A stretch of DNA of 64,000 nt from Actinomycetota bacterium (GTDB taxonomy: Bacteria > Actinomycetota > Thermoleophilia > BMS3ABIN01): the NCBI GenBank assembly GCA_023382335.1, contig JAMCPM010000011.1, positions 191,229 to 255,228 of the forward strand, read 5' to 3'. This document shows positions 22,458 to 31,115 of this stretch, one piece after another. Below the pieces are notes generated by a model. The model did not search any database. It was not told the origin of the DNA and saw nothing but the letters and a program-made list of their open reading frames with translations. The translations under genes were made by a program, and so were the position numbers. Position 1 is the first letter of the stretch; every line of letters starts with the position of its first letter.

Positions 22458-24739
22458 TGGCAAACCGAAAACTCATACTCGGTGAAGGCGATACCTATGA
22501 ATTCAACTTCAACGACAAGATCGCGGCTCGGCTGCTGGATGGATTTGGCATCCCCCCTGCGGAGCTTAACCAACAGGGACAGATTCGTCGCAGCCGGGGC
22601 ATGACGCTGGGCGAGGAGCATTTTGATCGACTGGTTCTCCCTATCCCATTCGAGCTGTTAGGTGGCACCACGAGAGACATACTCTCGAATCAAAGCAGAT
22701 TATTAAAGGCCCTGCAGAAGTCGCGCAATAAGCTCACATGGAACCCCGACCCTGCCCAAAACAGCGACCTCTATTTCGACACGTACTCGAGCCCGCTGGA
22801 AATGCCGCTAAATACACTTAGGCTCGGTTTTTCTCACGCGAACTTGGGCCTGCTCTGCGACCCGCACCCCTACGGCTCGCCAGCGACGATATTTGACAAG
22901 ACGGTGGTTCTTGGTCAGATGGACGGGGAGGCGGGTCAGTGGACCGGCAACAATTTCTCCGAGGATGCGACCCGCTGTGTTCAGGGCTCGAAGAGCGCAC
23001 GCACCGAAGCGGCGATCACGACGACGTGGCTGAAACATGATACCTCGTTTGTTTACCTGTCCCAGCTTGGTCCCACCTGCTGGCTGAGCGCGTGGCTCTG
23101 GCTCGACATCGTCCCCGACGGCATGACCTTCAAGGCCGTAGTCTTGGATGGGGACAACGTCACTTTTGACGTACCGATAGCGCACCCGCTCGGCATGACC
23201 GGGTTCGTCGTCGGCTGGCAGCCTATCTTCTTCGACCTCGGGGCCACGGGCTTCAGCTGGCAGATCGTCTCCCTAGAGTTTCGGGCGACGGTGGCGAGCG
23301 GCAACGCACCGGCCTTCAACATCGACAATGTACACGCGGTGAACGGCAAGGTTTTCAACGTCCGGGGCCAGACGCCGCTACCTACCGTCGTCTACGATGT
23401 CCCGGGTGAGTACGATCCGGGCTTTCTGCTGGATCTGATGGCTGGCGATAGCAAGACGCTCGCCAACGGCGAGAACAGCGAAGGGTCATGGAGCGCGGGG
23501 GTATCCCTCGTGTCTAACTGCCCCAGGTACAACGACACGCAGGGGCCGCACAGCGGCAGCAAGTTCGTCTGCCTCGACGGTCGCACCGCGACCTCGATGG
23601 TCAGGACCATATCCCCAACAATCGACTGTTCGTCTCTCGCCTCCGGCAAAGTGTCGTGCTGGCTCAAGGCATGGCCACATCCAACCGTCGCGCTTGAAGT
23701 ACAGATAGGCCAGAACTCAAGTAACTATTTCAAAAAGACCGTGAACATCGACGCGCTGGCGTGGGGCAGTAATTGGTCTCAGTTCTCATTCGACGTAAGC
23801 TCCATGATCACCCAGGGCGCGCCGGTATGGACCTCGGGCATCGGCTACTTCGCCATCACCGGCTTCGCCGGGGGCAGCTACGATTACGGCCTCGATGACT
23901 TCGTGATATTCGAACCGGGCTCGGCCATCGACTCAATCTGGCTGACCAAGGGCCAGGACGGCGTGGAGGCCCCGCTGGGCGTGCTCTGGCCTGAGTCTTC
24001 ACCGGCTGCGCCAGCGGGTAACTCGTGGGCGGCTACCCCAACCCCTACGACCGCGACCTCCCCGACAAGTCCCAACGCTGACGGTCAATTCATGCACTCG
24101 TACTGGACGTGGACCATTGGCACGACCGAGCTGCTCGTCTACCCGGTCAAGCTGCCTGCGGACAAGTACCAGGGCGAGCACCGGCTACTGGCAAGAATAC
24201 GAACGGGGGACTCGACCGGCGGCTCCGTGCGGATGATCGGCTACGACGAGAACTCCGACACTTACGCAGTCAGTGATCCGGTGAGGGTAGGCAACTCGGC
24301 CAACTGGCAGAGCATCGACATTACGAGCCTAAGCCTGCCCTTCGATGGATTTCACCGCGACGCGGTTCTCTCGCAGACTTTCAGCATCGTAGGGCTGGGC
24401 ATCACCAGCGACCACGCGACCCAGGCGTGGGACATCAACATCATGGAAGTGGCTCCCACGGAAGGCGGCGCACGCAACTTCACACCCGCCGCCGGTAAGC
24501 GGTTCTCCTGCTGGGACTCCCGCTACCGCGACAGCGCGGGGTACTCGCAGGGTTCAGCGGCTGGTGCTACTGCTCAGAGCGTCCACAGGAAGCGAACCAC
24601 CGGCGAACTGATGACCCTCTCGGTGGGGGTGAACAATCTGCTGACGATATGCCGCGACTCGTCTACGCCGAACACGGTTTCGAGCATTGATCTGACACGG
24701 CTGGTCATCGTCCCCCGCTACAAGAACGGCAGGGGCTAA
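22457..24739 (+). CDS. Distal tail protein-like, large
   Basis: The 760-residue protein overlaps the tape measure stop. Residues 1-150 read like a distal-tail (Dit) N-terminal domain (KLILGEGDTYEFNFNDK, FDRLVLPIPFELLGG, LSNQSRLLKALQK, with LLCDPHPYGSP), followed by repeated beta-sandwich, carbohydrate-binding-like segments (two WSQFSFDVSSMI-type and TGFAGGSYDYGLDDFVIFEPG jelly-roll strands). It probably sits at the tail tip and contributes to adsorption. The carbohydrate-binding assignment is inferred from strand patterns. Confidence 0.65.
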   Translation: MANRKLILGEGDTYEFNFNDKIAARLLDGFGIPPAELNQQGQIRRSRGMTLGEEHFDRLVLPIPFELLGGTTRDILSNQSRLLKALQKSRNKLTWNPDPAQNSDLYFDTYSSPLEMPLNTLRLGFSHANLGLLCDPHPYGSPATIFDKTVVLGQMDGEAGQWTGNNFSEDATRCVQGSKSARTEAAITTTWLKHDTSFVYLSQLGPTCWLSAWLWLDIVPDGMTFKAVVLDGDNVTFDVPIAHPLGMTGFVVGWQPIFFDLGATGFSWQIVSLEFRATVASGNAPAFNIDNVHAVNGKVFNVRGQTPLPTVVYDVPGEYDPGFLLDLMAGDSKTLANGENSEGSWSAGVSLVSNCPRYNDTQGPHSGSKFVCLDGRTATSMVRTISPTIDCSSLASGKVSCWLKAWPHPTVALEVQIGQNSSNYFKKTVNIDALAWGSNWSQFSFDVSSMITQGAPVWTSGIGYFAITGFAGGSYDYGLDDFVIFEPGSAIDSIWLTKGQDGVEAPLGVLWPESSPAAPAGNSWAATPTPTTATSPTSPNADGQFMHSYWTWTIGTTELLVYPVKLPADKYQGEHRLLARIRTGDSTGGSVRMIGYDENSDTYAVSDPVRVGNSANWQSIDITSLSLPFDGFHRDAVLSQTFSIVGLGITSDHATQAWDINIMEVAPTEGGARNFTPAAGKRFSCWDSRYRDSAGYSQGSAAGATAQSVHRKRTTGELMTLSVGVNNLLTICRDSSTPNTVSSIDLTRLVIVPRYKNGRG

Positions 24740-25929
24740 TGCCTGACGTGAGCATCAAGTTCAGAAAGGGCGGCGTGCGCGGTGCCACCTCGCCTGGGGA
24801 ATGTATCAATCTCGCCTCTCCGCTGAACCCCGGAGGGCACCGGGGCCTGAAGTTCACCACCAACAGGCAGGGCGGCGACGGCTCGATTGAGTTCTCCATT
24901 GCGGATCGTGGCCCTGACGGCAACTGGCCAGCCAGGAAGAACGACGCGGCTGAGGTCTATTACGGCCTTGAGCGCGTTACTCAGCACGCTATCTCCAGCG
25001 TCAAGCGAAACGAGATGGAGGGAGCACTTTCGTTTCTAGGGCAGGGTCACGACCCGCACTATGAGAAGCGTCAGAACATCTGGCTTTCCTCCATCAACCC
25101 CGGCTGGGATGTGTGGGGCTGGATCTATTATGCGACGATCGCTGGCGCCGGTTCTTGGGTTGGCTTGGGGCTCCCCTGGATAAACAATTCTCAGCGCTAT
25201 TGCCAGGCCATGCAGGCAGCGGAGAACCCCGTGGTGGACAGGAAGCAGGACGTGTCGGAGACCTACGAGAAAATCATTGGCGACTGCCTGGCCTACTGCG
25301 ATTTCGAGCGCGGGATATTCCCCGGGCGCGAGAGCGACCCGAACGCGCTGGGCTGCTACTTCTACTGGCGGCACCGCACCAGAGGCAAGACGGTCAAGTG
25401 GTACGTTGAAAAGGAGGACATGGCCAGCATCTCCGGCGGGGGATTTCGCATCGAGCTGGACTGGTCCCGGTACCAGAACTGGGTCGCTGTCCACTACAAG
25501 GACACGACCGGTGCAGACGCGGTTGTGACGCGAGCGGATAACGCATCATTGGCGAAGTACGGCATGGAGCGCGGCGACGTTCTCGATCTACGCAGTAGCA
25601 ACCTTAAGCTGACCGTGGCTCAAGCGCAGCAGGTGGGGGACACCTACCTGTCAATATACACGCAGCCGATACCGCGCGGCTCAATCGTCCTGCCCCTGCA
25701 GAACGTCCGCAGCACCTCGGGGATGCGCTGGGCCGGGCTGATACGCGCCGGTGATGTCGTGAAGGTCGAGCGCGATGAGTACCGAGCCTTTGATGAGAGT
25801 AACCCGATCGACAACTTCAATGGCTTTCTGATTGAGGAAACCATCGTGGACTACGAGGCAGGCACCGTCGAGCTGAAAACATCAGACCAGCCCGATGATA
25901 TGGAAAGTCTGCTGCGCCGCATCCTGTAA
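24739..25929 (+). CDS. Tail tip/hub protein
   Basis: The 396-residue, beta-rich protein begins MPDVSIKFRKGGVRGATSPGE and has a central aromatic stretch (GWDVWGWIYYATIAGAGSWVGLGLP). It directly follows the Dit-like gene with a one-base overlap, the position of the tail hub (gp27/Tal-like) in siphoviruses. I see no peptidase motif. The assignment rests on position and general composition. Confidence 0.5.
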   Translation: MPDVSIKFRKGGVRGATSPGECINLASPLNPGGHRGLKFTTNRQGGDGSIEFSIADRGPDGNWPARKNDAAEVYYGLERVTQHAISSVKRNEMEGALSFLGQGHDPHYEKRQNIWLSSINPGWDVWGWIYYATIAGAGSWVGLGLPWINNSQRYCQAMQAAENPVVDRKQDVSETYEKIIGDCLAYCDFERGIFPGRESDPNALGCYFYWRHRTRGKTVKWYVEKEDMASISGGGFRIELDWSRYQNWVAVHYKDTTGADAVVTRADNASLAKYGMERGDVLDLRSSNLKLTVAQAQQVGDTYLSIYTQPIPRGSIVLPLQNVRSTSGMRWAGLIRAGDVVKVERDEYRAFDESNPIDNFNGFLIEETIVDYEAGTVELKTSDQPDDMESLLRRIL

Positions 25930-25949
25930 CGTGAATGGAGGATTGATTA

Positions 25950-26225
25950 ATGCCCGAAACTATCGAGGAGCGTGTCGCAGTGCTTGAGCGTGGCATGGAG
26001 GCGGTTCAATCGGAGCTGGGTGATTGCAAAAACACCTGTGCTCGTTGGCAGGATGACTGGAAAACCGAGTTTTCCAGTTTCCGAGTCGATCTGAAAAAGG
26101 ATTTCCGGGGTATTTACGAGCGGTTCAATACCTATCTGCCGCGCTACATCACCATTGCTGGCGTCGGTGCAGGCATGGTTATCGGCGGCTGCCTGACCAT
26201 CATCGGCGTGCTGATTAAACTCTAG
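25950..26225 (+). CDS. XhlA-like membrane protein of the lysis region
   Basis: The 91-residue protein has an N-terminal coiled coil (ERVAVLERGMEAVQSELGDCK), an amphipathic middle and a single C-terminal membrane segment (YITIAGVGAGMVIGGCLTIIGVLIKL). This is the layout of haemolysin XhlA-type proteins encoded next to endolysins. A GGAGG lies before the start. It may assist membrane permeabilisation with the holin further downstream. Confidence 0.6.
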   Translation: MPETIEERVAVLERGMEAVQSELGDCKNTCARWQDDWKTEFSSFRVDLKKDFRGIYERFNTYLPRYITIAGVGAGMVIGGCLTIIGVLIKL

Positions 26226-26262
26226 TAAGGCACATCTAATCCGTCATAAAAAGGGTGGAACC

Positions 26263-27207
26263 ATGCTAGGACTCGATTTCAGCTTCTCTCGCCCCGACCC
26301 GGGCTACATCAAATCACAGGGTTTTGACTTCATTTGCCGCTACCTGTCGCACTCGCCGGGTAAAAATTTAAGCCGTCCGGAGGCAGACGCGGCGCTTGCC
26401 GCCGGCATCTCCATCGTGCTGGTCTGGGAGACCTATTCCAACCGCGCTCTCTCGGGATTCGCCGGAGGGCGGGAGGACGCCGGGGCGGCCTATGCGCAGG
26501 CCCAGGCTCTGGGACAGCCCCTCGACCGGCCCATCTTCTTCGCCGTAGACTGGGACGCCTCAGAGGGTGAGCAGGCCGCAATCGATGATTACCTGCGCGG
26601 CGCGGCATCCGTTATCGGCCCCGAGCGGGTCGGCGTCTACGGCAGCTACTACGTTGTGAAACGCTGCCATGAGAACGGTTCGGCTCGCTGGCTCTGGCAG
26701 ACCTACGCCTGGTCTGGCGGCCTCGTTTACAACCCCGCTCACCTCTATCAGTATTCCAACGGCGAGTGGGGTGGCACCGTCGATTTCAACGAGGCCAAAA
26801 CTGACGATTTCGGTCAATGGCCTTTTTCCGGAACTTCAAATCACGGAACTTCAAATCAAGGAGATGACGACATGGGATTGGGATGGCGTGCAAGCAGAAT
26901 GGAATCAACTGATGGCGACGGCAGGGAGTGGGACGCTCACTTCGACACGTCCATTTACAAAGAGTCGCAGGTGGCAATCATCGTTCACGCAGAGAAAGAC
27001 CCCGGAATAGCATTTCCGTTCGATCACGTTCACGCCACCATCCTGTTCGATCCAACTCATACAGGTACAGGCTGGCGCGAGGCGTGGCAGGGTGACATCC
27101 CCGTTGGTACTGATTTCGGTTGGCCGATCAAGGATTACACTGGGCAAGTCCGGGTCATTCTCGACCAGGCCAACGCCGCCTATTGCGAGCGGCGCGAACT
27201 GTCTTGA
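26263..27207 (+). CDS. Endolysin with DUF1906 glycoside-hydrolase-like domain
   Basis: The 314-residue protein's residues 1-190 match DUF1906 (Rv2525c-like, GH25-fold): GLDFSFSRPDPGYIKSQGFDFICRYLS, a catalytic-type FFAVDWDASEGEQAAIDDYLRG, RVGVYGSYYVV, WLWQTYAW, HLYQYSNG. A short tandemly duplicated linker (GTSNHGTSNQG) joins a 110-residue C-terminal domain, likely for wall binding. There is no signal peptide, so export depends on the holin. A strong internal ribosome site lies just before the C-terminal domain. Confidence 0.8.
   Translation: MLGLDFSFSRPDPGYIKSQGFDFICRYLSHSPGKNLSRPEADAALAAGISIVLVWETYSNRALSGFAGGREDAGAAYAQAQALGQPLDRPIFFAVDWDASEGEQAAIDDYLRGAASVIGPERVGVYGSYYVVKRCHENGSARWLWQTYAWSGGLVYNPAHLYQYSNGEWGGTVDFNEAKTDDFGQWPFSGTSNHGTSNQGDDDMGLGWRASRMESTDGDGREWDAHFDTSIYKESQVAIIVHAEKDPGIAFPFDHVHATILFDPTHTGTGWREAWQGDIPVGTDFGWPIKDYTGQVRVILDQANAAYCERRELS
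26858..26874 (+). promoter_or_regulatory. Internal ribosome site and start within the endolysin gene
   Basis: AAGGAGATGA at 26,858-26,867 is followed by an in-frame ATG at 26,872-26,874, exactly at the junction between the catalytic and C-terminal domains. Translation from it would give a free 111-residue C-terminal domain (MGLGWRASRMEST...). Several phage endolysins are known to make such a second product that assembles with the full enzyme. Confidence 0.65.
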
Positions 27208-27728
27208 GACGCCGCCGCCCTTCAACAGGTGAAGCCGGGGAGGCGGCTGCCGCCGCCTTTTTTGATGGGCTCGGCTGGAAGATGCATAAGACCCCACCGC
27301 CGTTCAAGGTCATGGGAAACTTCGGCAAATACCTTTATGGCTTCTTTCGCTCCAAGGGCGCTCCGGACTTCCAGGGCTATGTGATGAGCAACCAGGGCTT
27401 GCCGATCCATCACGCCGTTGAGGTCAAGGAAGCTGACGGCGACACCTTCCCGGCGTCGGGCCTCAAGCCGGAGCAGCGCCGGCGCCTGGAGGATCTGGAG
27501 GCCGACGCACCTGGGCACGCGCTCGTCGGGATCTACTGGCGCGACTTCGGAACCTTCGAGCTTTTCAGATACCGCTCCGGACGTGGCTCATACATCCGGG
27601 GTGAAGGTCTCAACTTTCCGGCGCGGCCGCTGGTAGCAGCCGCGGTTCCTGATGGCGGCCGCCGGGATCCGCGCGAGGATCTACGCCCTCGACGCCGTGC
27701 CGGAAGACTCAGAGTCGTCAAAGGCTGA
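27204..27728 (+). CDS. RecU/VRR-type PD-(D/E)XK nuclease
   Basis: The TTG start overlaps the endolysin stop (TTGA). The 174-residue product begins with basic residues, then GEAGEAAAAAFFDGLGWKMHKTPPPFKVMG, SKGAPDFQGYV, AVEVKEADGDTFPASGLKPEQRRRLEDL. The PDF and EVK residues form a PD-(D/E)XK active site, and the following K-x-x-Q-R-x-x-L matches Holliday-junction resolvase-like RecU or VRR-NUC folds. A recombination or packaging nuclease is unusual between lysis and fibre genes. Confidence 0.65.
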   Translation: MRRRRPSTGEAGEAAAAAFFDGLGWKMHKTPPPFKVMGNFGKYLYGFFRSKGAPDFQGYVMSNQGLPIHHAVEVKEADGDTFPASGLKPEQRRRLEDLEADAPGHALVGIYWRDFGTFELFRYRSGRGSYIRGEGLNFPARPLVAAAVPDGGRRDPREDLRPRRRAGRLRVVKG

Positions 27729-27751
27729 TCTCAAAATGAACTGGAGGAATT

Positions 27752-28132
27752 ATGGCTGACCATTACGATGAACAGGGCAATCTATTGGTTAACACGGCGG
27801 GGAGTCTCCCGATCCTTGCATCTGCCGTGGGCTCAAAGGTTTCAACCGCGCACAGCCCTACGAATTATGCAGGGACTTTCGAGGACACGGTAGGCGTGAA
27901 TGCCGCCTTTGGCCGCAAATCCGCTGGCGGCTGGATTGCCAATGACGGGCCGGGCAATCTGCTCATCGGCCTTTCCGCCGACGGTGCAGCCACAGGCATT
28001 ACAACGGACGGCTCGACCTCAACGGTCCTCGTCCTGGCCGCCGGGGAGACAGTAGACCTCCCGGCAGGCATCCATACCATGAAGATCGACGCTGACCAGA
28101 ACAACACGGCATATCGGTTCGAGGTGGTATAG
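27752..28132 (+). CDS. Small beta-rich protein upstream of the tail fibre
   Basis: The 126-residue, Gly/Ala/Thr-rich protein has GGAGG before the ATG. The pattern KSAGGWIANDGPGNLLIGLSADG, TVLVLAAGETVDLPAGIHTMKI is a compact beta-sandwich such as those in fibre-associated or decoration proteins. It ends directly before the fibre gene and probably belongs to the adsorption apparatus. Confidence 0.5.
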   Translation: MADHYDEQGNLLVNTAGSLPILASAVGSKVSTAHSPTNYAGTFEDTVGVNAAFGRKSAGGWIANDGPGNLLIGLSADGAATGITTDGSTSTVLVLAAGETVDLPAGIHTMKIDADQNNTAYRFEVV

Positions 28133-29959
28133 ATGTCACTTCGTCGAACCGGAAATGTCACAATCAACCAGATGGCCCCGGGTCTTGAAACTACCGTTGC
28201 CGAATTCCCCAAATCACCTCCCAATCCAGCAATAGATGGCGGCCATTTCGAGCGGTTCGCCGGACCCATCATCCCCCTGCCGACCACAGGCAAGGTCTGC
28301 ACGGTCAATCAGGCGACAGGGATTGACACAGGCACCGACGTTTTCACCTTCTCGGGTGATTCTCCGACCAATGGCAACGCCTACAAGCTCTCCTCGACAG
28401 TGACACTTCCGACCGGCCCGATCGCCGGGGGAATCGTCTACGCCCGCGATGTTGTCGGCGGCACCTGCAAGTTCGCAGCCACTCCCGGCGGGGTGGCAAT
28501 CGACATCACCGCAGCGGGGACAGGAACGCTTACCATCACCGAGTATGCTTTCGACCGGCTGTATGTGAATTGCATCGTCGAAGACCCTGCCCGCAGCCGC
28601 CTTGTCGCACTCGTCCACGGTCGCACACCGCAGGCGGGTGAATTAAATGCCGCAACGGGCCGCGCAGTCTACATGGTTTCCGCTCCTTGGGGCCATCCCG
28701 AAGGTCCGTTTACATGGCTCAACGTTCCGGCGACTCCGCTTATTCCGATGGGCGTCGGCGGCAAATGGAATGATGGCAACTCCTACATGTCGGCGGCCAT
28801 GATAACCGGCAACCAGATGCTCATCGCCCACGGCGGCACGAGTGTAGCCGATGGAGTCGGGAAAGTGAGGACAGGTCTGGTAACTGTAGACCTGACCGCC
28901 GCGACCCCGGCCATCACCACGAACCTGACGGCAAATGCGCCGCTCTCTCTCGGCACCACGCCTTATCAGTCGGTCCCCTGCGGCCTTTATGAGCGCGACG
29001 GCAGGATTAATCTGCGGGTGTTCGTCCAGTTGGCAGATGGCACGGTCTCGCTCGTCCCTCGCCATTACCGCAATATCAGCTTCACGGCATCTGGTTGGAC
29101 CATTCATCCCTCGATGGTCGAGTACGGTTCTTATGCGGGAGCCACAGGCTCAGACACGGGCTACCCGGTAGGACAGGTCATGCACGACGGCTCATTCGTC
29201 GGCACCTACCACAACGATTACAACCTGGCGCAGATCAACCAGTACAGTTATGTCGGCTCTACGGTAGTCAAGAGCGAAAAGGCATACATCCTGACCCCTG
29301 CTGCGTCGGGCTGGGACAACTATCAGTGCGATAATGTTGTCCTTTTTTACCACGTCGGCAACTGGTACGCCTTCTGGGGCGGTAATACCAATGCTGGATT
29401 CCTCGCGGGCGACGCCAACACGCGGGCGCAAGGTTCACAGCCGGGATGCGCCAAGTATATATATACCGGCACCGCTCAGGATCAGACCGGATTTACCCCG
29501 GCGGTCAATGAATATCCCACCGAATGGGTTACAGCGGCAACCGCGACCGTCGATAAAGTCATTCCCACAGGAACAGTCACGGCAGACCTCGGCGGCGGAA
29601 TCAGTGGCAATACGATTGACCTGAGCGTCCGGGGCAAGGTGACGATTGATGCCACACCGCAGGCAGACTTAACCGCCAATCCCGGCTTCAAGTCAATCAG
29701 TGGTGCATTCCCTCAGTCGGCCAACGGCGGCGGGTACATCATAGGTTGTTTCTCTCCTTCGGGCGGCACGTTCAAGATGAATCTCCGTTATCCGGTCAAC
29801 GGCACCCATACGCATACGGAGAACACGGCGGCGGCTTATGTGCAGAACGCAACATCGGGAGCGCTTAATTCTGCGGTCGGTTCACAGGTAGGGGCGCATC
29901 CCGCAATCGGCATTTCGTCAGTTAATGTCTTCATCCTAATCAAGGGCAAAACCATATGA
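28133..29959 (+). CDS. Tail fibre/receptor-binding protein, beta-propeller-like
   Basis: The 608-residue protein has ~150 N-terminal beta-rich residues, then a stretch with sialidase/BNR-like strand spacing (FDRLYVNCIVEDPARSRLVALVHGRT, MITGNQMLIAHGGTSVADGVGKVRTG, VVLFYHVGNWYAFWGGN), and a C-terminal Gly-rich beta domain. It resembles phage exo-sialidase-like or structural fibre proteins at the end of the tail module. It may recognise or degrade surface glycans; catalytic residues are not evident to me. Confidence 0.6.
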   Translation: MSLRRTGNVTINQMAPGLETTVAEFPKSPPNPAIDGGHFERFAGPIIPLPTTGKVCTVNQATGIDTGTDVFTFSGDSPTNGNAYKLSSTVTLPTGPIAGGIVYARDVVGGTCKFAATPGGVAIDITAAGTGTLTITEYAFDRLYVNCIVEDPARSRLVALVHGRTPQAGELNAATGRAVYMVSAPWGHPEGPFTWLNVPATPLIPMGVGGKWNDGNSYMSAAMITGNQMLIAHGGTSVADGVGKVRTGLVTVDLTAATPAITTNLTANAPLSLGTTPYQSVPCGLYERDGRINLRVFVQLADGTVSLVPRHYRNISFTASGWTIHPSMVEYGSYAGATGSDTGYPVGQVMHDGSFVGTYHNDYNLAQINQYSYVGSTVVKSEKAYILTPAASGWDNYQCDNVVLFYHVGNWYAFWGGNTNAGFLAGDANTRAQGSQPGCAKYIYTGTAQDQTGFTPAVNEYPTEWVTAATATVDKVIPTGTVTADLGGGISGNTIDLSVRGKVTIDATPQADLTANPGFKSISGAFPQSANGGGYIIGCFSPSGGTFKMNLRYPVNGTHTHTENTAAAYVQNATSGALNSAVGSQVGAHPAIGISSVNVFILIKGKTI

Positions 29960-30085
29960 TCTCCGTCGAATGGCCAAAGGCACGAAATGGTCGGATACGT
30001 TTCTAATCGAACTATTCTAAGGAGTGATGCCATAGCACGACAGGCAACGTGCAGCATGTCCTGACAGCGAATTCAAACCGCCAGT

Positions 30086-30766
30086 GTGCGGGGAGAGGAC
30101 GGCATCAGATATCTTGGAGAAAAAAAGACCCATCTAGCAATTATCGCAAGCGCCGTGGCGCTTTTTTTATTGGTCGGAATCGCCCTCACTTCATCATTGG
30201 AGGCCCGGCATGAACAGCAAAAGCAACGAGGACTGGAAGCAATTCGGGGAGCCGTTACCACCTCGGAGCGTTCTCTTGAGTTCAGTTTCAAGATCGTTCT
30301 GGCAGCGGCTCAAAAGAACGCGGGCGAGGCGGCAGCAGAGGCTGAGAGAGTACGACAGGCCCAGGTAGCGGCGGAGGAAAAGGCCAAGGCAGATTACCTG
30401 GCGACCCTGAAAAAAGCTGAGGCGGCGGCTCACGAGCCGATTGACTACGTGATCGAGCAAGATGCCGCGACAGGTACATCACAGCCAACTGGAAATTACT
30501 GGGCTGATCGAATCCGGCAAGTGGCTATTGAGAGCGGTCATGCTGGCTGGGCCGACCATCTTGTTGCGGTGGCCCTGTGTGAATCGACCTTCAATCCCTA
30601 CGCCGACAACGGTATCTGCAAGGGCTTGTTTCAGTTCGATCCTGGCACCTGGGCGGGAACGCCTGAGGGAGCCGCAGGAGCATCCATTTGGGACGGTGAG
30701 GCGCAGATTCGCATGACCATCTGGATGTGGGAACAAGGCCGGCAGGGAGAATGGGCGTGCCTGTAA
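30086..30766 (+). CDS. Membrane-anchored SLT-type lysozyme
   Basis: The 226-residue protein has an N-terminal membrane helix (LAIIASAVALFLLVGIAL), a Glu/Ala coiled region, then a lysozyme-like domain (residues ~135-226): HLVAVALCESTFNPYADNGICKGLFQFDPGTW, in which ALCESTFNP carries the catalytic Glu, and MTIWMWEQGRQGEWAC at the end. This is a transglycosylase fold common in actinobacterial phages. The anchor suggests a signal-arrest or virion-type enzyme. The start is GTG with only a weak ribosome site. Confidence 0.7.
   Translation: MRGEDGIRYLGEKKTHLAIIASAVALFLLVGIALTSSLEARHEQQKQRGLEAIRGAVTTSERSLEFSFKIVLAAAQKNAGEAAAEAERVRQAQVAAEEKAKADYLATLKKAEAAAHEPIDYVIEQDAATGTSQPTGNYWADRIRQVAIESGHAGWADHLVAVALCESTFNPYADNGICKGLFQFDPGTWAGTPEGAAGASIWDGEAQIRMTIWMWEQGRQGEWACL
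30148..30168 (+). terminator. Terminator-like hairpin inside the lysozyme gene start
   Basis: AAGCGC and GCGCTT flank a 4-base loop and are followed by a run of T (30,162-30,168). It lies in the codons of the first membrane helix of the lysozyme gene. It may terminate the fibre operon partially, or be a chance result of Ala/Leu/Phe codons. Confidence 0.5.
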
Positions 30767-30811
30767 TGGCTACCAGTGCGGCTGCCCGTTAAATTTCGAG
30801 GAGGTGATCTT

Positions 30812-31024
30812 TTGTCTTCACAATTTCAGATCAACTGGCTGGATCTCCGCAATGCGGTGGTCCATGCCTTAATCGCCAGCGCCGTGCTTGTGCTGCTGGC
30901 TGTTGTCGGAGTGCTGCAGACGGCCGATTTCGGCGTCTACCAGGGAGCGGTGACAGCCGTCCTCGTTTTCGTGGCAACGGCTGCGAAGCGGTTCCTGCAG
31001 GACAATACAACTTCCACTTCTTAA
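30812..31024 (+). CDS. Phage holin
   Basis: A TTG start preceded by GAGGAGGTGAT gives a 70-residue protein: LDLRNAVVHALIASAVLVLLAVVGVLQTADF, then VYQGAVTAVLVFVATAAKRFLQ. Two membrane segments separated by a short loop and a charged C-terminus fit small holins of actinobacterial phages. The lysozyme gene ends 45 bp upstream and a terminator lies downstream. Confidence 0.7.
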   Translation: MSSQFQINWLDLRNAVVHALIASAVLVLLAVVGVLQTADFGVYQGAVTAVLVFVATAAKRFLQDNTTSTS

Positions 31025-31079
31025 TTTCAGATTAACCTTGTCGCCGAGGCGTCCCTACCCCCGCCAAACGGTGACAGCC

Positions 31080-31109
31080 AAGCCCCGTCAGAAATGGCGG
31101 GGCTTTTTT
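31080..31109 (+). terminator. Rho-independent terminator at the end of late genes
   Basis: AGCCCCG and CGGGGCT form a 7-bp stem around a 10-base loop followed by TTTTTT. It separates the late rightward operon from the convergent integrase gene. Confidence 0.9.
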
Positions 31110-31115
31110 GCACCC

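Noticed and set aside
31025-31115. Attachment site between holin and integrase
   Set aside because: Integrase and lysis genes are adjacent here; if attP lay between them, integration would have separated them. The site is more likely right of the XRE gene.
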